NCBI GenBank assembly: GCA_002433485.1
Contig: DJIF01000103.1
Location: 637-64,636 of the forward strand
DNA: 64,000 nt
Reading direction: 5' to 3'
DNA from: Deltaproteobacteria bacterium UBA6601
GTDB lineage: Bacteria > Myxococcota_A > UBA796 > UBA9615
Below, piece after piece: positions 18,498-28,300 of the stretch. The stretch's first letter is position 1. Every line of letters starts with the position of its first letter. The notes below the pieces were generated by a model. It worked only from the letters and a program-made list of their open reading frames with translations. It was not told the DNA's origin and ran no database searches. The position numbers were made by a program, and so were the translations under genes.

Positions 18498-19691
18498 GTG
18501 GACTACCGAATCCTCCTCATTCCGCTGGTTACCGGGCTCATTGGTTGGGGCACCAATGCGTTAGCGATCTACATGCTGTTCAAGCCGCTACGGCGGGTTG
18601 GCTGGCGTTGGTTTGGTTGGCAAGGGGTTCTGCCGGCTCATGCAAAGCGTATGGCGACGACCTGCGTGCGCTTGATGACCTCGCGCTTGCTGGATGTGAA
18701 GGCGGTGTTCGCGCGCATCGAGCCGGAAAAGGTCACGGGTCTGTTGCGTCCGACCCTTGAGCAGCATGGTGAGGAAATCGTCGAGGATGTCCTCAAGGGC
18801 CGCTTCCCGAGGCTCTGGGAGAGCGTTCCGGAACGGGTTCGAGAGCAGGCTCGCCAGCGCCTCCGTACCGAGATTCCGTCGGTGGTCATGAAGTTGATGG
18901 AGGAACTCCGCCAGGACCTCACCCGCTATCTCGATCTCGAGGCGCTGATCGTGAGTTCCTTTGTGCGCAATCGCGCGCTGCTCAACGAGTTGTTCTGGAA
19001 CTGTGGTCGCCGCGAGTTCCTGTTTCTGGCCCACAGTGGTTTGTTCTTCGGGGTCTTGTTTGGCATCGGTCAAGCCCTTGTCTGGTACTTCATTCAGCCC
19101 GGCTGGTTCCTGCCGGTTACCGGCTTGCTGGTCGGTTGGGCCACCAATTGGCTGGCACTTAAGATGATCTTTGAGCCGCTCGAGGCGAAACAGGTTGGGC
19201 CGTTTCGTTGGCATGGTCTGTTCCTGCGCCGTCAGCCCGAGGTCAGCGAGGCCTATGCGCGGTTCTTTGCGGAGAAGATTCTCCATCCAGAAGCCTTGAT
19301 CAACGCAGTCCTGGAAGGGCCCGCGGCAGAACGGCTGGTGGAGCAGATCGAGTGTTACGTGAGTGAGGCCGTCGATCATGCCTCTGGGGCGGCGCGCCCG
19401 GTGGTCTCGTTTGTGGTGGGCAGCGAGCAGTGGGTTGAACTGAAGCAGGAGATCAGCGAGCGCCTGGCGCAGAAGGTGCCCGGTGAGCTGGATCGGCTGC
19501 ATACCTACACTGAAGAAGCGCTGGGACTGGAGAATGAGCTGTGCGGAAACCTGCAGCGGCTGTCGCCGCCTGAATTTGAGCAGGTCCTTCGTCCGCTGTT
19601 CCAGGAAGATGAAGCTTTGCTCATTGCGGTCGGTGCCAGCCTTGGCGGTGTAGCCGGCGTGCTTCAGTGGACGTTGGTCACCTTCCTTTAG
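18498..19691 (+). CDS. DUF445 family membrane protein
   Basis: About 397 aa from a GTG at 18498, chosen because the family's opening hydrophobic segment (ILLIPLVTGLIGWGTNALAIYMLFKPL) begins here; the reading frame continues upstream as unlikely sequence. There is no strong Shine-Dalgarno, so the start is tentative. Two GW.TN.LA...(I/M)...P motifs (one near the N-terminus, one at WATNWLALKMIFEPL) and a long helical middle are typical of DUF445 (YheB-like). The last 25 residues form another hydrophobic segment. The role of the family is unknown. Confidence 0.82.
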   Translation: MDYRILLIPLVTGLIGWGTNALAIYMLFKPLRRVGWRWFGWQGVLPAHAKRMATTCVRLMTSRLLDVKAVFARIEPEKVTGLLRPTLEQHGEEIVEDVLKGRFPRLWESVPERVREQARQRLRTEIPSVVMKLMEELRQDLTRYLDLEALIVSSFVRNRALLNELFWNCGRREFLFLAHSGLFFGVLFGIGQALVWYFIQPGWFLPVTGLLVGWATNWLALKMIFEPLEAKQVGPFRWHGLFLRRQPEVSEAYARFFAEKILHPEALINAVLEGPAAERLVEQIECYVSEAVDHASGAARPVVSFVVGSEQWVELKQEISERLAQKVPGELDRLHTYTEEALGLENELCGNLQRLSPPEFEQVLRPLFQEDEALLIAVGASLGGVAGVLQWTLVTFL

Positions 19692-19746
19692 TCTCGCCAC
19701 TTCGCAGAGGTGCGCCCTTGTTCAGCGCAGCTCTTTGGCGTCTCCT

Positions 19747-20037
19747 TCAGTCTCCGAGGTAGAAGCTGCTGAAGTAGGAACGGCGGATGCGAACTGGGGT
19801 CTTGCTGCCGACCTCTCGTGCCGGGGTTTGAACCCCATTTGCGGCGCTCCGGTCGACAATCGCGGTCATGCTGGCGTTGCTCTCCCGATCCTCCATCAAG
19901 GTCCACCGCGGATTGCTGTAGAGCGTCCGCAGGGAAGCTGAGGAGTTGGGGGGATTGTTGGTGTGGATGCCGTTGTTGTAGAGCTTGAGCTCCCAGACCT
20001 CGTCGACCTCGTCGCCACCGCTGAAGGAGAAGCTCAT
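19747..20037 (-). CDS. Hypothetical protein, 96 aa
   Basis: Third codon positions are almost all G or C, as in neighbouring real genes, which supports coding. No signal peptide, membrane segment or recognised motif. The sequence is polar with several Asn/Ser (LYNNGIHTNNPPNSS) and ends in an aromatic stretch (SYFSSFYLGD). No clear Shine-Dalgarno lies before the ATG. It is isolated, convergent with the DUF445 gene and divergent from the Cys-rich lipoprotein. Confidence 0.5.
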   Translation of the reverse strand: MSFSFSGGDEVDEVWELKLYNNGIHTNNPPNSSASLRTLYSNPRWTLMEDRESNASMTAIVDRSAANGVQTPAREVGSKTPVRIRRSYFSSFYLGD

Positions 20038-20111
20038 GGATAAGCTGTACAGGCCTGAGCGAGGGGGCCCCTTTGGTTGGCTGCTATGATTTGGCTTTGT
20101 GGGAGCCTTAA

Positions 20112-20717
20112 GTGCGTTCTGTCAGGACATTGATGCAGGGTCTGTTGCTGTCACTGGTTGTGGCCTGCGCCCCTCAAGAGCAGCAGCCTGATTCGGTCGA
20201 CTCCAGCCCTGAGGCTCCAGCGGCCGCGGCTTCCTCCGTTCAGCCTCGGGCCTCGCAGGCTGTGGCCGTTGCCCCGGTCGCCGCTCCTCAAGCAGGCTCC
20301 GCCGCTCCACAAGCGGTCTCTGACTCTTCTGGGTCGAGCCTGCGCAGGGGCGAAGTGCAGTCCATTTCTGCACAGTCCTACCGGGTCTGTGTTGAGTACT
20401 GTGTCAGCTACATGGACGATGCGGGGGCGATCAACGACTCGTGCCCGCAGGACTGTCGCCGCAACCCCAATGCCTACACCGCGGCCGACTTGATGAGCGA
20501 TGACCAGCGCGCTGGTCTGGTGCTTCCTGAACCGTGTCTGAACAGCTGTCGTGCGGGCTCCGGTCAGGCCAGGGAGGGGCAAGGCTGTGAGCAGGTCTGC
20601 TGTGTCGAGAGCTGTGTACTGCGGCAGGAGTACATTGGCAGTGGACTGCATGCCAAGGCGCAGTGCCCAGCGAAGTGTCGGGACTTTCTGAGCCGCAGGG
20701 CTCGCGACGGAGGTTAG
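20112..20717 (+). CDS. Cysteine-rich lipoprotein with six C-x3-C motifs
   Basis: 201 aa, GTG start with GGGAG seven bases upstream. Lipobox VVAC (Cys19), then a Pro/Ala/Ser/Gln linker to residue ~75. The C-terminal domain contains twelve cysteines, all in C-x3-C pairs: CVEYC, CPQDC, CLNSC, CEQVC, CVESC and CPAKC. Such spacing recalls helical-hairpin disulfide folds or metal sites, but I do not recognise the family. Its TAG shares two bases with the TAA of the convergent lipoprotein gene. Probably an oxidised, disulfide-linked envelope protein. Confidence 0.72.
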   Translation: MRSVRTLMQGLLLSLVVACAPQEQQPDSVDSSPEAPAAAASSVQPRASQAVAVAPVAAPQAGSAAPQAVSDSSGSSLRRGEVQSISAQSYRVCVEYCVSYMDDAGAINDSCPQDCRRNPNAYTAADLMSDDQRAGLVLPEPCLNSCRAGSGQAREGQGCEQVCCVESCVLRQEYIGSGLHAKAQCPAKCRDFLSRRARDGG

Positions 20718-21667
20718 AGACTCACCGTCAGGTTCTGCGAGATCACGTGGCAATCGTCGCTGGGGACGAACACCGTGGTGCTCCATTGGTCCAGGTCGTC
20801 GGCGCTCAGGATCACTTCGATGGCGCCAGCCAGTTCCCAGCCACAGATCCACTCGCCCGCGCTCACCACATCGCAGTCCTGTAGGGAGGAATCGCTTCGG
20901 TAGAGAGACCGATACTGGGGTGTAGTCGCGCTACTGCTGGGGTTGCCCTGCTGGTCGAGCAGCCTGAGATTGACCGACGCAGCCAGGTTCTCGGTGCATG
21001 CAGTGGCGCTATCCTGTAGGACCCGCTCGACTCGCTCGACCTGTGCGTCGCCACAGTAGTGGGCCGCCACTTCGATGACTTCAAGCAGCCGGTGATGGCC
21101 AATGGCGCCAGCGGCGATCTCGTAGCTTCCGGGCTCAAAGTCACCGCAGTAGAAGTTGCCGAACCCGTCGACTTCACAGGGGATGGGCGTCATATCCGCG
21201 AGTGGATCACCCCAACTGGCCCAGGCACCATTGTGAGCCGAGATCGGTTTGCCGCTGGAATCGACTAGGCTCAAGTGGATGGCTCGCTCCTGCTCAATCA
21301 GGGCGCAGTCGTCCTGTTCCAGGATGACCTCGAGTTGTTGGCTGACGACATGGCACTCACCGTCGCTCACCACGACCTCGTGGAACTGGGTGGCGAAGAA
21401 TGGAGCGCTTACTTCGATGTGAAAGGTGCCGCTTGCTGCGAAGCCACAAGACCAATCCTGGCCATCCTGTAAACAGGCGATGAAGGCCGGGTTCTCGTTG
21501 AGGCGATAGCGCACCTGGACACCTTGGACTGCCATGCCGGTCTGGTCTTGCACATGGAGCTGCACTGAGGTCATTGCCATCAGATCGCAGCTGCTCTCGA
21601 CGGTGCAACCGGTGGCTACGAGCAGGCAGGCAGAGAGGTGCAGGTAGAGCAGTCGGTACAGGGACAT
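20714..21667 (-). CDS. Lipoprotein with three tandem Ig/carboxypeptidase-regulatory-like repeats
   Basis: 317 aa; GGAG six bases before the ATG. Lipobox VATGC (Cys21). Three ~95-residue units begin near residues 35, 129 and 229. Each has a beta start (VQLHVQDQTGMAV / IHLSLVDSSGKPI / VNLRLLDQQGNPS), a central C...W/F.CG segment (DWSCGF, NFYCGDF, EWICGWE) and a closing C-containing strand (ECHVVSQQLEVIL, YCGDAQVERVERVL, DCHVISQNLTVSL). The paired cysteines suggest one disulfide per domain. The fold looks like a CarboxypepD_reg or Ig-like sandwich (inference). Function unknown. Confidence 0.72.
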   Translation of the reverse strand: MSLYRLLYLHLSACLLVATGCTVESSCDLMAMTSVQLHVQDQTGMAVQGVQVRYRLNENPAFIACLQDGQDWSCGFAASGTFHIEVSAPFFATQFHEVVVSDGECHVVSQQLEVILEQDDCALIEQERAIHLSLVDSSGKPISAHNGAWASWGDPLADMTPIPCEVDGFGNFYCGDFEPGSYEIAAGAIGHHRLLEVIEVAAHYCGDAQVERVERVLQDSATACTENLAASVNLRLLDQQGNPSSSATTPQYRSLYRSDSSLQDCDVVSAGEWICGWELAGAIEVILSADDLDQWSTTVFVPSDDCHVISQNLTVSL

Positions 21668-21799
21668 GGAAGGCTCCGCTCTGGAGGGTTGCTGGGCCGG
21701 TCGTTCTGCGCGAAGAGTGCCTGGCGATCGGGCAATGAACTGCCTGCGATGCTTGTGCCGAGGTCTGGTGCTCTTGTCCAGGCTGACACCTGGCTGGAT

Positions 21800-23506
21800 C
21801 TAGCGCAGATACATGCGCAGGTGGTTGATGCCGGTCCCAGAGTCGGCCACATTTAGCCCCAGGGCCATTCCAAAGCCCAGCCCCGGCAGCTCAGTTACTG
21901 ACTCGTCCAGAGTGTCGACCACATTTGGCCAATTGTAGTTTGAGCCAAGCCCTAAGCTGCTCCAGCCCGGACCGGAGCCGCAATTCCCGTTGGCGTTGTC
22001 TGGACCCAGGACTGCCGCCCAGGCCGGGCCATAGGAGTGGGCGAAGTAGTTCCCCAGCGCCATTCCAGGTGGGACGAAGCACTCCCGGCCAGCATAGGTG
22101 TTGTGGTCGCCAAGGTGGAAATACAGGTTGGTGTCGCACAGGGTCCCGGACAGAGCCAGGGTGCCTGCACTCATGGGATAGGGGGTCGCCACTGCTGCTG
22201 GGTTGATGTAGCCGGCGTTGTTGTCGAAGTCGATCCAGTGCTGCAGGCAGGACGGCGCCTGCTGGCCGAGCATGAACATGGGCAGCGTCTCGCTGCCGTC
22301 CCCGACCTCATCGTAGGCTGCCCAGGTCTCGAACGGGTAGTCGTCCCCGGTGGCGTTGGGGTAGGCGCTGTGGTGAACGAAGAGCAGATCCGAGAAGTTG
22401 AGCTCATGGTAGGCAGGGGACTTGAAGTCTGCGGCGGTGGCAAAAGCAGGGCCCTGAGCGGCAAGGTCGCCGATTGGCGCCGGAATGTTGGTCAACAGTT
22501 GTGAGCTGCTCCAGGTCCAGGTGTCTACACCATCGTCGGCTGCAATCAGAACCAGGGTCCAGCCTCCGCCCCAGCGCTCCATGTCGCAGTAGACGGTGAG
22601 TCTCTCGGCGGTGCCTGCAAGCAGGATCTCATAGAATCCCGATGGCGCGCTGCTTGAGGAGCTTCCGTTCTCTGCCGCGCTGTCGTCGTCGTCGCCACTT
22701 ACGCCTGCTCCATATTCTTCGTAGGCATCGTGGCAAGAGCTGACTCCATCCACCCATGGGTAGGGGCAGCTCAGGGCACCGTGGCTTCCCACCGATGGGT
22801 TCAGGTCGTCACAGTCCTCGCCGCTGAGGACCCCATCTCCGTCAACATCATCGTCGCTGCAGTCTGGCATGCCGTCGGTGTCCAGATCTGCGAACAACTC
22901 GACCAGATCGCCGTCGCAGTCCTGGTCGATGGCGTCACACAGCTCGGTTGCCCCTGGGTGGATCTCAGCATCGCTGTCGTCGCAGTCCTCAGGCACCTGA
23001 TGGCCGTCTTGATCGACGTCGCCCTCCAGCCCATCGCAGTTGTCATCGGCTGGGGTGTTGGCGTCTTCTTGTGCGCCCGGATGGATGGCGCCGTCGTCAT
23101 CGTTGCAGTCCCAGGCCGGGTCATCTTCAGGGGCATCTCCGGGGTAGCCATCGCGGTCCTGATCAATGCCGTCGAGTCCATCGCAGTTCTCGTCGAACTC
23201 ACCCTCGTCATTCCATGAGTCAGGAGCGCCTGGGTAACGGTCCGCAGCGGTGTCGTCACAATCCTCGGGCACCGGGACGCCGTCACCGTCCGTGTCGATA
23301 CCGTCGGTGCCGTCGCAGTTCTGGTCGATGCCATCTCCGAGTTCATCGGGCGCGCCCGGATAGATGGTGGGGTCAATGGGGCTGCAATCTTCTGCGTCCG
23401 GCGAGTTGTCGCCATCGTAATCAATCCCTGTTGTTGGCTGGCTCATGCAGCCGCCCAGTCCCAGGGTGAACCACAAGGCGGCCAATGGCGGGAGTCGCAG
23501 GTGCAT
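21800..23506 (-). CDS. MopE-repeat lipoprotein with fibrinogen-like C-terminal domain
   Basis: 568 aa. Lipobox GLGGC (Cys20). Residues ~28-240 hold five to six MopE units (DYDGDN, DCSPIDPTIYPGA, DGIDQNCDG). A linker of SGDDDDSAAENGSSSSS (near residue 270) precedes a fibrinogen-related domain with VYCDMERWGGGWTLV and a C-terminal HLRMYLR. The C-terminal half is Gly/Asn/Trp-rich. It is the third lectin-like chimera in the window. No Shine-Dalgarno is obvious at the ATG. Likely a surface-exposed, lipid-anchored binding protein; the ligand is unknown. Confidence 0.84.
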   Translation of the reverse strand: MHLRLPPLAALWFTLGLGGCMSQPTTGIDYDGDNSPDAEDCSPIDPTIYPGAPDELGDGIDQNCDGTDGIDTDGDGVPVPEDCDDTAADRYPGAPDSWNDEGEFDENCDGLDGIDQDRDGYPGDAPEDDPAWDCNDDDGAIHPGAQEDANTPADDNCDGLEGDVDQDGHQVPEDCDDSDAEIHPGATELCDAIDQDCDGDLVELFADLDTDGMPDCSDDDVDGDGVLSGEDCDDLNPSVGSHGALSCPYPWVDGVSSCHDAYEEYGAGVSGDDDDSAAENGSSSSSAPSGFYEILLAGTAERLTVYCDMERWGGGWTLVLIAADDGVDTWTWSSSQLLTNIPAPIGDLAAQGPAFATAADFKSPAYHELNFSDLLFVHHSAYPNATGDDYPFETWAAYDEVGDGSETLPMFMLGQQAPSCLQHWIDFDNNAGYINPAAVATPYPMSAGTLALSGTLCDTNLYFHLGDHNTYAGRECFVPPGMALGNYFAHSYGPAWAAVLGPDNANGNCGSGPGWSSLGLGSNYNWPNVVDTLDESVTELPGLGFGMALGLNVADSGTGINHLRMYLR

Positions 23507-23743
23507 CTGTCACAGCTTAAACGATAGCTGTTGATTCCGGTTAGCTAAGCGCAGCAGTGACCGTGCGCTGGGTCAAGGGGTCCCTGTGAGAGCAATAAGA
23601 CAGCGGTCATGGCGGTCACCAGCGTCGTGCTTGTCGAGCTCCAGCAGGGCTGCCTGGGTTTGGCGTCAGAATGATACAGGCAGCAAGCGTCTGGGTAAGG
23701 AGTGCCCGCCTGACTGGCACGATCGTTGCTCACTTATTGAGGC

Positions 23744-24592
23744 ATGCACAGTGTTCCCCGCCAAGTACCAGCCGCTCTTCTTCAGCCTGGAGTCGTCCTG
23801 ATGGTGGCCCTGGTCATCTGTGGGCTGCATGGATGTAGTTTCTTGGAGCGTTTTGACGCGGCGAACAGCCCCGCCAATCCGGTAGACGATATCGTCGGGG
23901 TCTCGGTGCCCCTGGGCTGGGCCGCCAACCTGGCCCTGGCCGCACACTCTGGCCAGGATCTGGATTGCACCTCAATTGTTGATCACTGTGAGGGCTTCGC
24001 TTGCCTGGAGCGGGTCTTGATTGAGATCGGCGATGCCTGCCCCTTGCCGCTACTCGAAGGCGGCGAAGGCAGCATTTCAGTTTGGGGGACCTGGCTTGAT
24101 GACGATTTGGCGCTGCTGAATTTTGACTTCAGTGATGCGCGTGCCGGGGGGCGCTCGTTGATTCGAGATCGGCTGTTGGGAGCGGTGGCGAGTCAATCGG
24201 AGCATTGGGTTGACCTGCAGTGGGCCTGGCAGGGGGTGGATGTGGATGATCTTGGTCTGGAGACCGAGCAAAGCCTGTGGTCGGTGTCGGTCGAGCGGGT
24301 GGCACAGGGTGCCGAGCCACAGAGCGACATCCTGCACTTGAGCGGCCTGAGTCAGCTGGCCGATGTCCAGCTGGGGCCGGATCGGGAACTTGGAGCCGCG
24401 CAGGTGTCCCTGGCGGCAGCGGTGTTCAGTCCCGAGTGCGGCCTTAATCCGATCTCAGGAGAGGCTGCCTGGCATCAGTTTGGTACCGACGAGATCGGCC
24501 TGCAGGTGGTCAGCTTTCATAGCGAATGTGATGGGCTCGCGGACACCGCAGGACTCTACTGGGGCGGGCTGGAGCTGGAACTGGTGCGGTAG
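23744..24592 (+). CDS. Hypothetical lipoprotein
   Basis: 282 aa from the ATG at 23744. The alternative ATG at 23801 has a better placed GGAG but gives a very short signal without a positive N-terminus. Lipobox GLHGC. The mature part is acidic and beta-rich by appearance, with paired cysteines (CTSIVDHCEGFACL) and no recognised domain. The end, GLYWGGLELELVR, again finishes in Val-Arg like the lectin proteins, but without their CDM..GGGWT motif. Function unknown. Confidence 0.65.
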   Translation: MHSVPRQVPAALLQPGVVLMVALVICGLHGCSFLERFDAANSPANPVDDIVGVSVPLGWAANLALAAHSGQDLDCTSIVDHCEGFACLERVLIEIGDACPLPLLEGGEGSISVWGTWLDDDLALLNFDFSDARAGGRSLIRDRLLGAVASQSEHWVDLQWAWQGVDVDDLGLETEQSLWSVSVERVAQGAEPQSDILHLSGLSQLADVQLGPDRELGAAQVSLAAAVFSPECGLNPISGEAAWHQFGTDEIGLQVVSFHSECDGLADTAGLYWGGLELELVR

Positions 24593-25336
24593 TGCAAGGG
24601 CATGCGGTGTCAGCTCAGTGAACCGAGCGCTTGAGGTCACCGTCACGCTTTTGCCTAGCGGCGCAGTCCTTGGCGGTCGCAGCGTTCTGTGGTTGGGGTT
24701 GAAAGCCGGCACGCTCGGTCTCTAGTCTCGCCATTGTCGCACCATTCTGTTGTTTGCCAGCTGTCACCATGAGAGTGGCCTCCACAGGCTGATTAAGCTC
24801 GTTCACCACATGGATTTGATGGTCTCAATCCGTCTGGTTACTGCTCCAGGGCTTGGAACAGGTGAGCAGAGCGGCCCCCGGTGGCGGAAAATAGTTCCTC
24901 TGTTGCATCGACCACAGATTCCGGTCAGGCCTCCCGAGTTGACTGTTCAGATGGTGCAGGTCGACCGCAAAAATTGGCGCGAAGTATTACTTGATGCAGA
25001 AATTTATCAGCCCAGGGTAGGGGGGCGATTACGAAAGGCTCAGCGCCGTTCAAGGCACACTATAATCGTCGCTGGTTTAGCACCGGCTACTGGGCCTAAA
25101 CCCTTCTCTTTACTAGACAATGAGTGAAATGCTCGGCAGTGATAGTGGAGTTCCCAGGAGCGTCGATCAGGATGCTCTGGCGTCGGGTCGGATGGGGTGA
25201 GCCGGTCGAGTTTCTGTGCACTGTATTTGTTCGGGCTCTGGACGGTGCGGTGCAGATCATCTAGCTTTGCCATAAGAGACTCGTTGATGATTCGCTATTT
25301 CTAGAGTACTGCCCGCGTCCGAGTTTTATTTATTTC
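24593..25336. other. 744-bp gap before the OGDH operon
   Basis: No convincing gene: the open frames here lack Shine-Dalgarno sequences and recognisable product. A TATAAT hexamer lies at 25061-25066, with no good -35 at 17 bp. Just downstream, GGTTTAG (25074-25080) and CTAAACC (25096-25102) can form a 7-bp stem followed by a pyrimidine-rich run. This may be the sucA promoter/leader region. It is less GC-rich than the flanks. Confidence 0.45.
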
Positions 25337-28300
25337 ATGGCAGCTGACCTCAACGTCACCAACCTCACCTTCGCCGAGCAGCTCTATGAGCGATTCCTCG
25401 ACGACCCGAACTCGGTTGAGCCGGCCTGGCGGCAGTATTTTGAGTCCACAGAGTCTGGTCGGACAGTTGGGCTCGGACCAACCAAGAGGCCAGCTAGCAT
25501 CTTTCGTGGGATGACTGCGCCGCAGCAGGTTTCGGCGGCCCCGGCCAAGGCTCCTGGGTCGGGGCTTAATGGTAGTTCCAATCCAGAGCACTTGCGGTTG
25601 CTTCGGGGCCTGCAGTTTTTCTCTGGGATGTCGGATCAGACCCTTGAGTTTGTCTCCAGTCGCACCGTTCAACATCGAGTCAAAGAGGGTGACTACCTGA
25701 TCCATCAGGGGGCCTTCGGTGATGGTGTCTATTTCGTGTTGGATGGAGTCGCTCGGGTCGAGAGAGGTGGAGAGTGGGTGGCCAATCTCGGCCCAGGTGA
25801 GGTGATCGGGGGGATGAGCTTTACGCCCCAACAGACCCGAGCTGCAGATGTGATCTCTCACACAGAACTCCGCTTGCTGAAGCTCGACTCGGACAGTGTG
25901 GACACCGTCCTCAATCACTTTGCTGGCTTTGCCCGCCGACTGTTTGAGATCACAGCTCGACGGCTGCGCACGACCAGCATGATTCAGCAGCGTGTTGGGC
26001 AGTTGGTACGTTTGTATCGAGTCCGTGGGCACGTGATGGCCGATCTGGATCCTCTGGGGCGTCAGCCTGAGGCGCATCCGGAACTGGAACTGGACTACCA
26101 CGGCCTGTCGGAGAATGACCTCGACCAGGTGGTCTATCTCGGCGACCGTGATCTTGAAGTTCACACCCTGCGTTCGGTCGTAGGCAGGATGAAGAAGACG
26201 TATTGCAATCACATCGGGGTGCAGTTCATGCACATCGAGGAGGTCGAGGTCCAGGAGTGGTTGCAGGAGCGCATGGAGTCAACTCAGAACACCTGTGACT
26301 TGAGCAGGGATGAGCAGGTCCGGATCTTGACCAAGCTGACGGAAGCCGAACTGTTTGAGCAGTTCATCCATGCCAAGTATCTGGGAGCTAAGAGGTTCTC
26401 CCTTGAGGGTGCAGAGAGCTTGATTCCGCTCCTTGACATCGCCATCGAAGAAGCTGCAGAGCGAGGTATTCAGAAGGCGTTTTTGGGGATGGCACATCGT
26501 GGTCGCCTGAATGTTCTTGCCAACATCATGGGTAAGCAATCTCAGCAGATTTTTACGGAATTTGAGGATGCCAATCCCGAACAGTACATCGGCAAGGGCG
26601 ATGTGAAGTACCACATGGGCTTCTCGAGTGTCCGTACCAGTCAGTCCGGGCGTGAGGTCCATCTATCCCTGTGCTTCAACCCGAGTCACCTGGCCTTCAT
26701 TACACCGGTGGTGCAGGGCCGGGTGCGTGCCACCCAGGACCGCCTGGGCGATGATGCTCGCGATCAGGTGATGGGGATTGTGATTCATGGTGATGCGGCC
26801 TTTGCTGGTCAGGGCGTCATTCAGGAGAGTCTCAACCTGAGTCAGTTGGAAGGCTATCGATCCGGAGGAACCCTGCACATTGTGGTGAACAACCAGGTGG
26901 GCTTCACCACTGATCCTGATGATTCGCGCAGCTGCCGATACGCCACAGATGTAGCCAAGATGCTTCAGGTGCCGGTCTTTCACGTTAATGGTGAGCATCC
27001 CGACGCGGTTGCCCAGGTGATTCGGCTCGCTATGGAATTCCGCAGTCGGTGGGGCCGCGATGTTGTCATCGACATGTACTGCTATCGGCGTCATGGCCAC
27101 AACGAGGGCGATGAACCCCGCTATACCCAGCCGGAGATGTACCAGCGGGTCGACCAGCAAGGCACGGTGCGGGAAAACTTCGTGCGCAATATGGTGGCTC
27201 TGGGGGTGATCACCGAGGACGACGCCGCCGCCATTGCCGCCAACTGCAAAGCAAATCTGGAGAGCGACCTGGCCGCGGCGCGGGGTGCTGCTCCTTCGCC
27301 AGCACCCGCCTCCCCCAGCCAGATTCGCAACCTCTGGGCTGGGTTTCATGGTGGTCTGGAGTCCACTGAGGCCGCCCACAAAACTGCTGTAAGCAGGGAC
27401 ATGCTGGTCGGCTTAATGGAGAAGATCACAGCAACGCCCGACATCAAGCTCAACCGCAAACTGGGCCGCCTGCTCAAACGCCGAGCGGAGATGGGCAGTG
27501 TCGGTGAGTCCCTGGACTGGTGGGCAGGCGAAGCACTGGCTTTTGCCAGCCTGCTGGTGGAAGGAACCAGGCTGCGGGTCAGCGGCCAGGACTCCCAGCG
27601 CGGGACCTTCAGCCATCGTCATGCAGTTCTCCATGACCAAAGCAATGGTCAACAGGTCTCTGCTTTTGACAGCTTGGCTGAGGGCCAGGGCAAGTTTGAT
27701 GTGTTCAACAGCCCCTTGTCGGAGGCTGCTGTGTTGGCCTTTGATTTTGGCTACAGCCTTGAGTGGCCAGACGGTCTGGTCATCTGGGAGGCTCAATTTG
27801 GTGACTTCGCTAATGGGGCTCAGGTGATCATCGACCAGTTCATCTCCACCTCAGAAGACAAATGGTCGCGTCTGAACGGTCTGGTCATGCTCTTGCCACA
27901 CGGCTTTGAAGGGCAGGGCCCGGAGCACTCCTCTGCGCGCCTTGAGCGGTTCCTGACCCTTGCGGCCGAGGACAATATGCGGATTGTGAATCTCACCAAT
28001 CCAGCCCAGTTCTTTCACGCACTGCGTCGCCAGCTGTGCTCCAAGCTGCGCAAACCCCTGGTTGTGATGACCCCCAAGAGCCTGCTGCGTCACCCCAAGG
28101 CGGTGTCGGCGCTGGAGGAGTTCTCTGAGGGTGGATTCCAGAAGGTCATTAAGGACCCCACAGGAGTGAACCTGAAGCAGGCGCCCTTTGTGCTGCTCTG
28201 CTCAGGCAAGCTCTACTATGAGCTGGAGGATGCCCGCGCGAGCGCAGCCGAACTGGCCAATGTCCCGATTCTGCGCTTGGAGCAGCTGTACCCGTTTCCG

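Noticed and set aside
18588..19700. 370-codon minus-strand frame opposite the DUF445 gene
   Set aside because: The plus strand encodes clear DUF445 motifs and membrane helices; the antisense product has no recognisable feature.
24750..25127. 125-codon frame in the gap before sucA
   Set aside because: No ribosome-binding site, unusual composition and no motif; it also crosses the TATAAT/hairpin segment.
25301..26233. 310-codon minus-strand frame opposite the start of sucA
   Set aside because: It mirrors the sucA coding sequence, including the N-terminal and cNMP-like regions, and lacks a start signal of its own.
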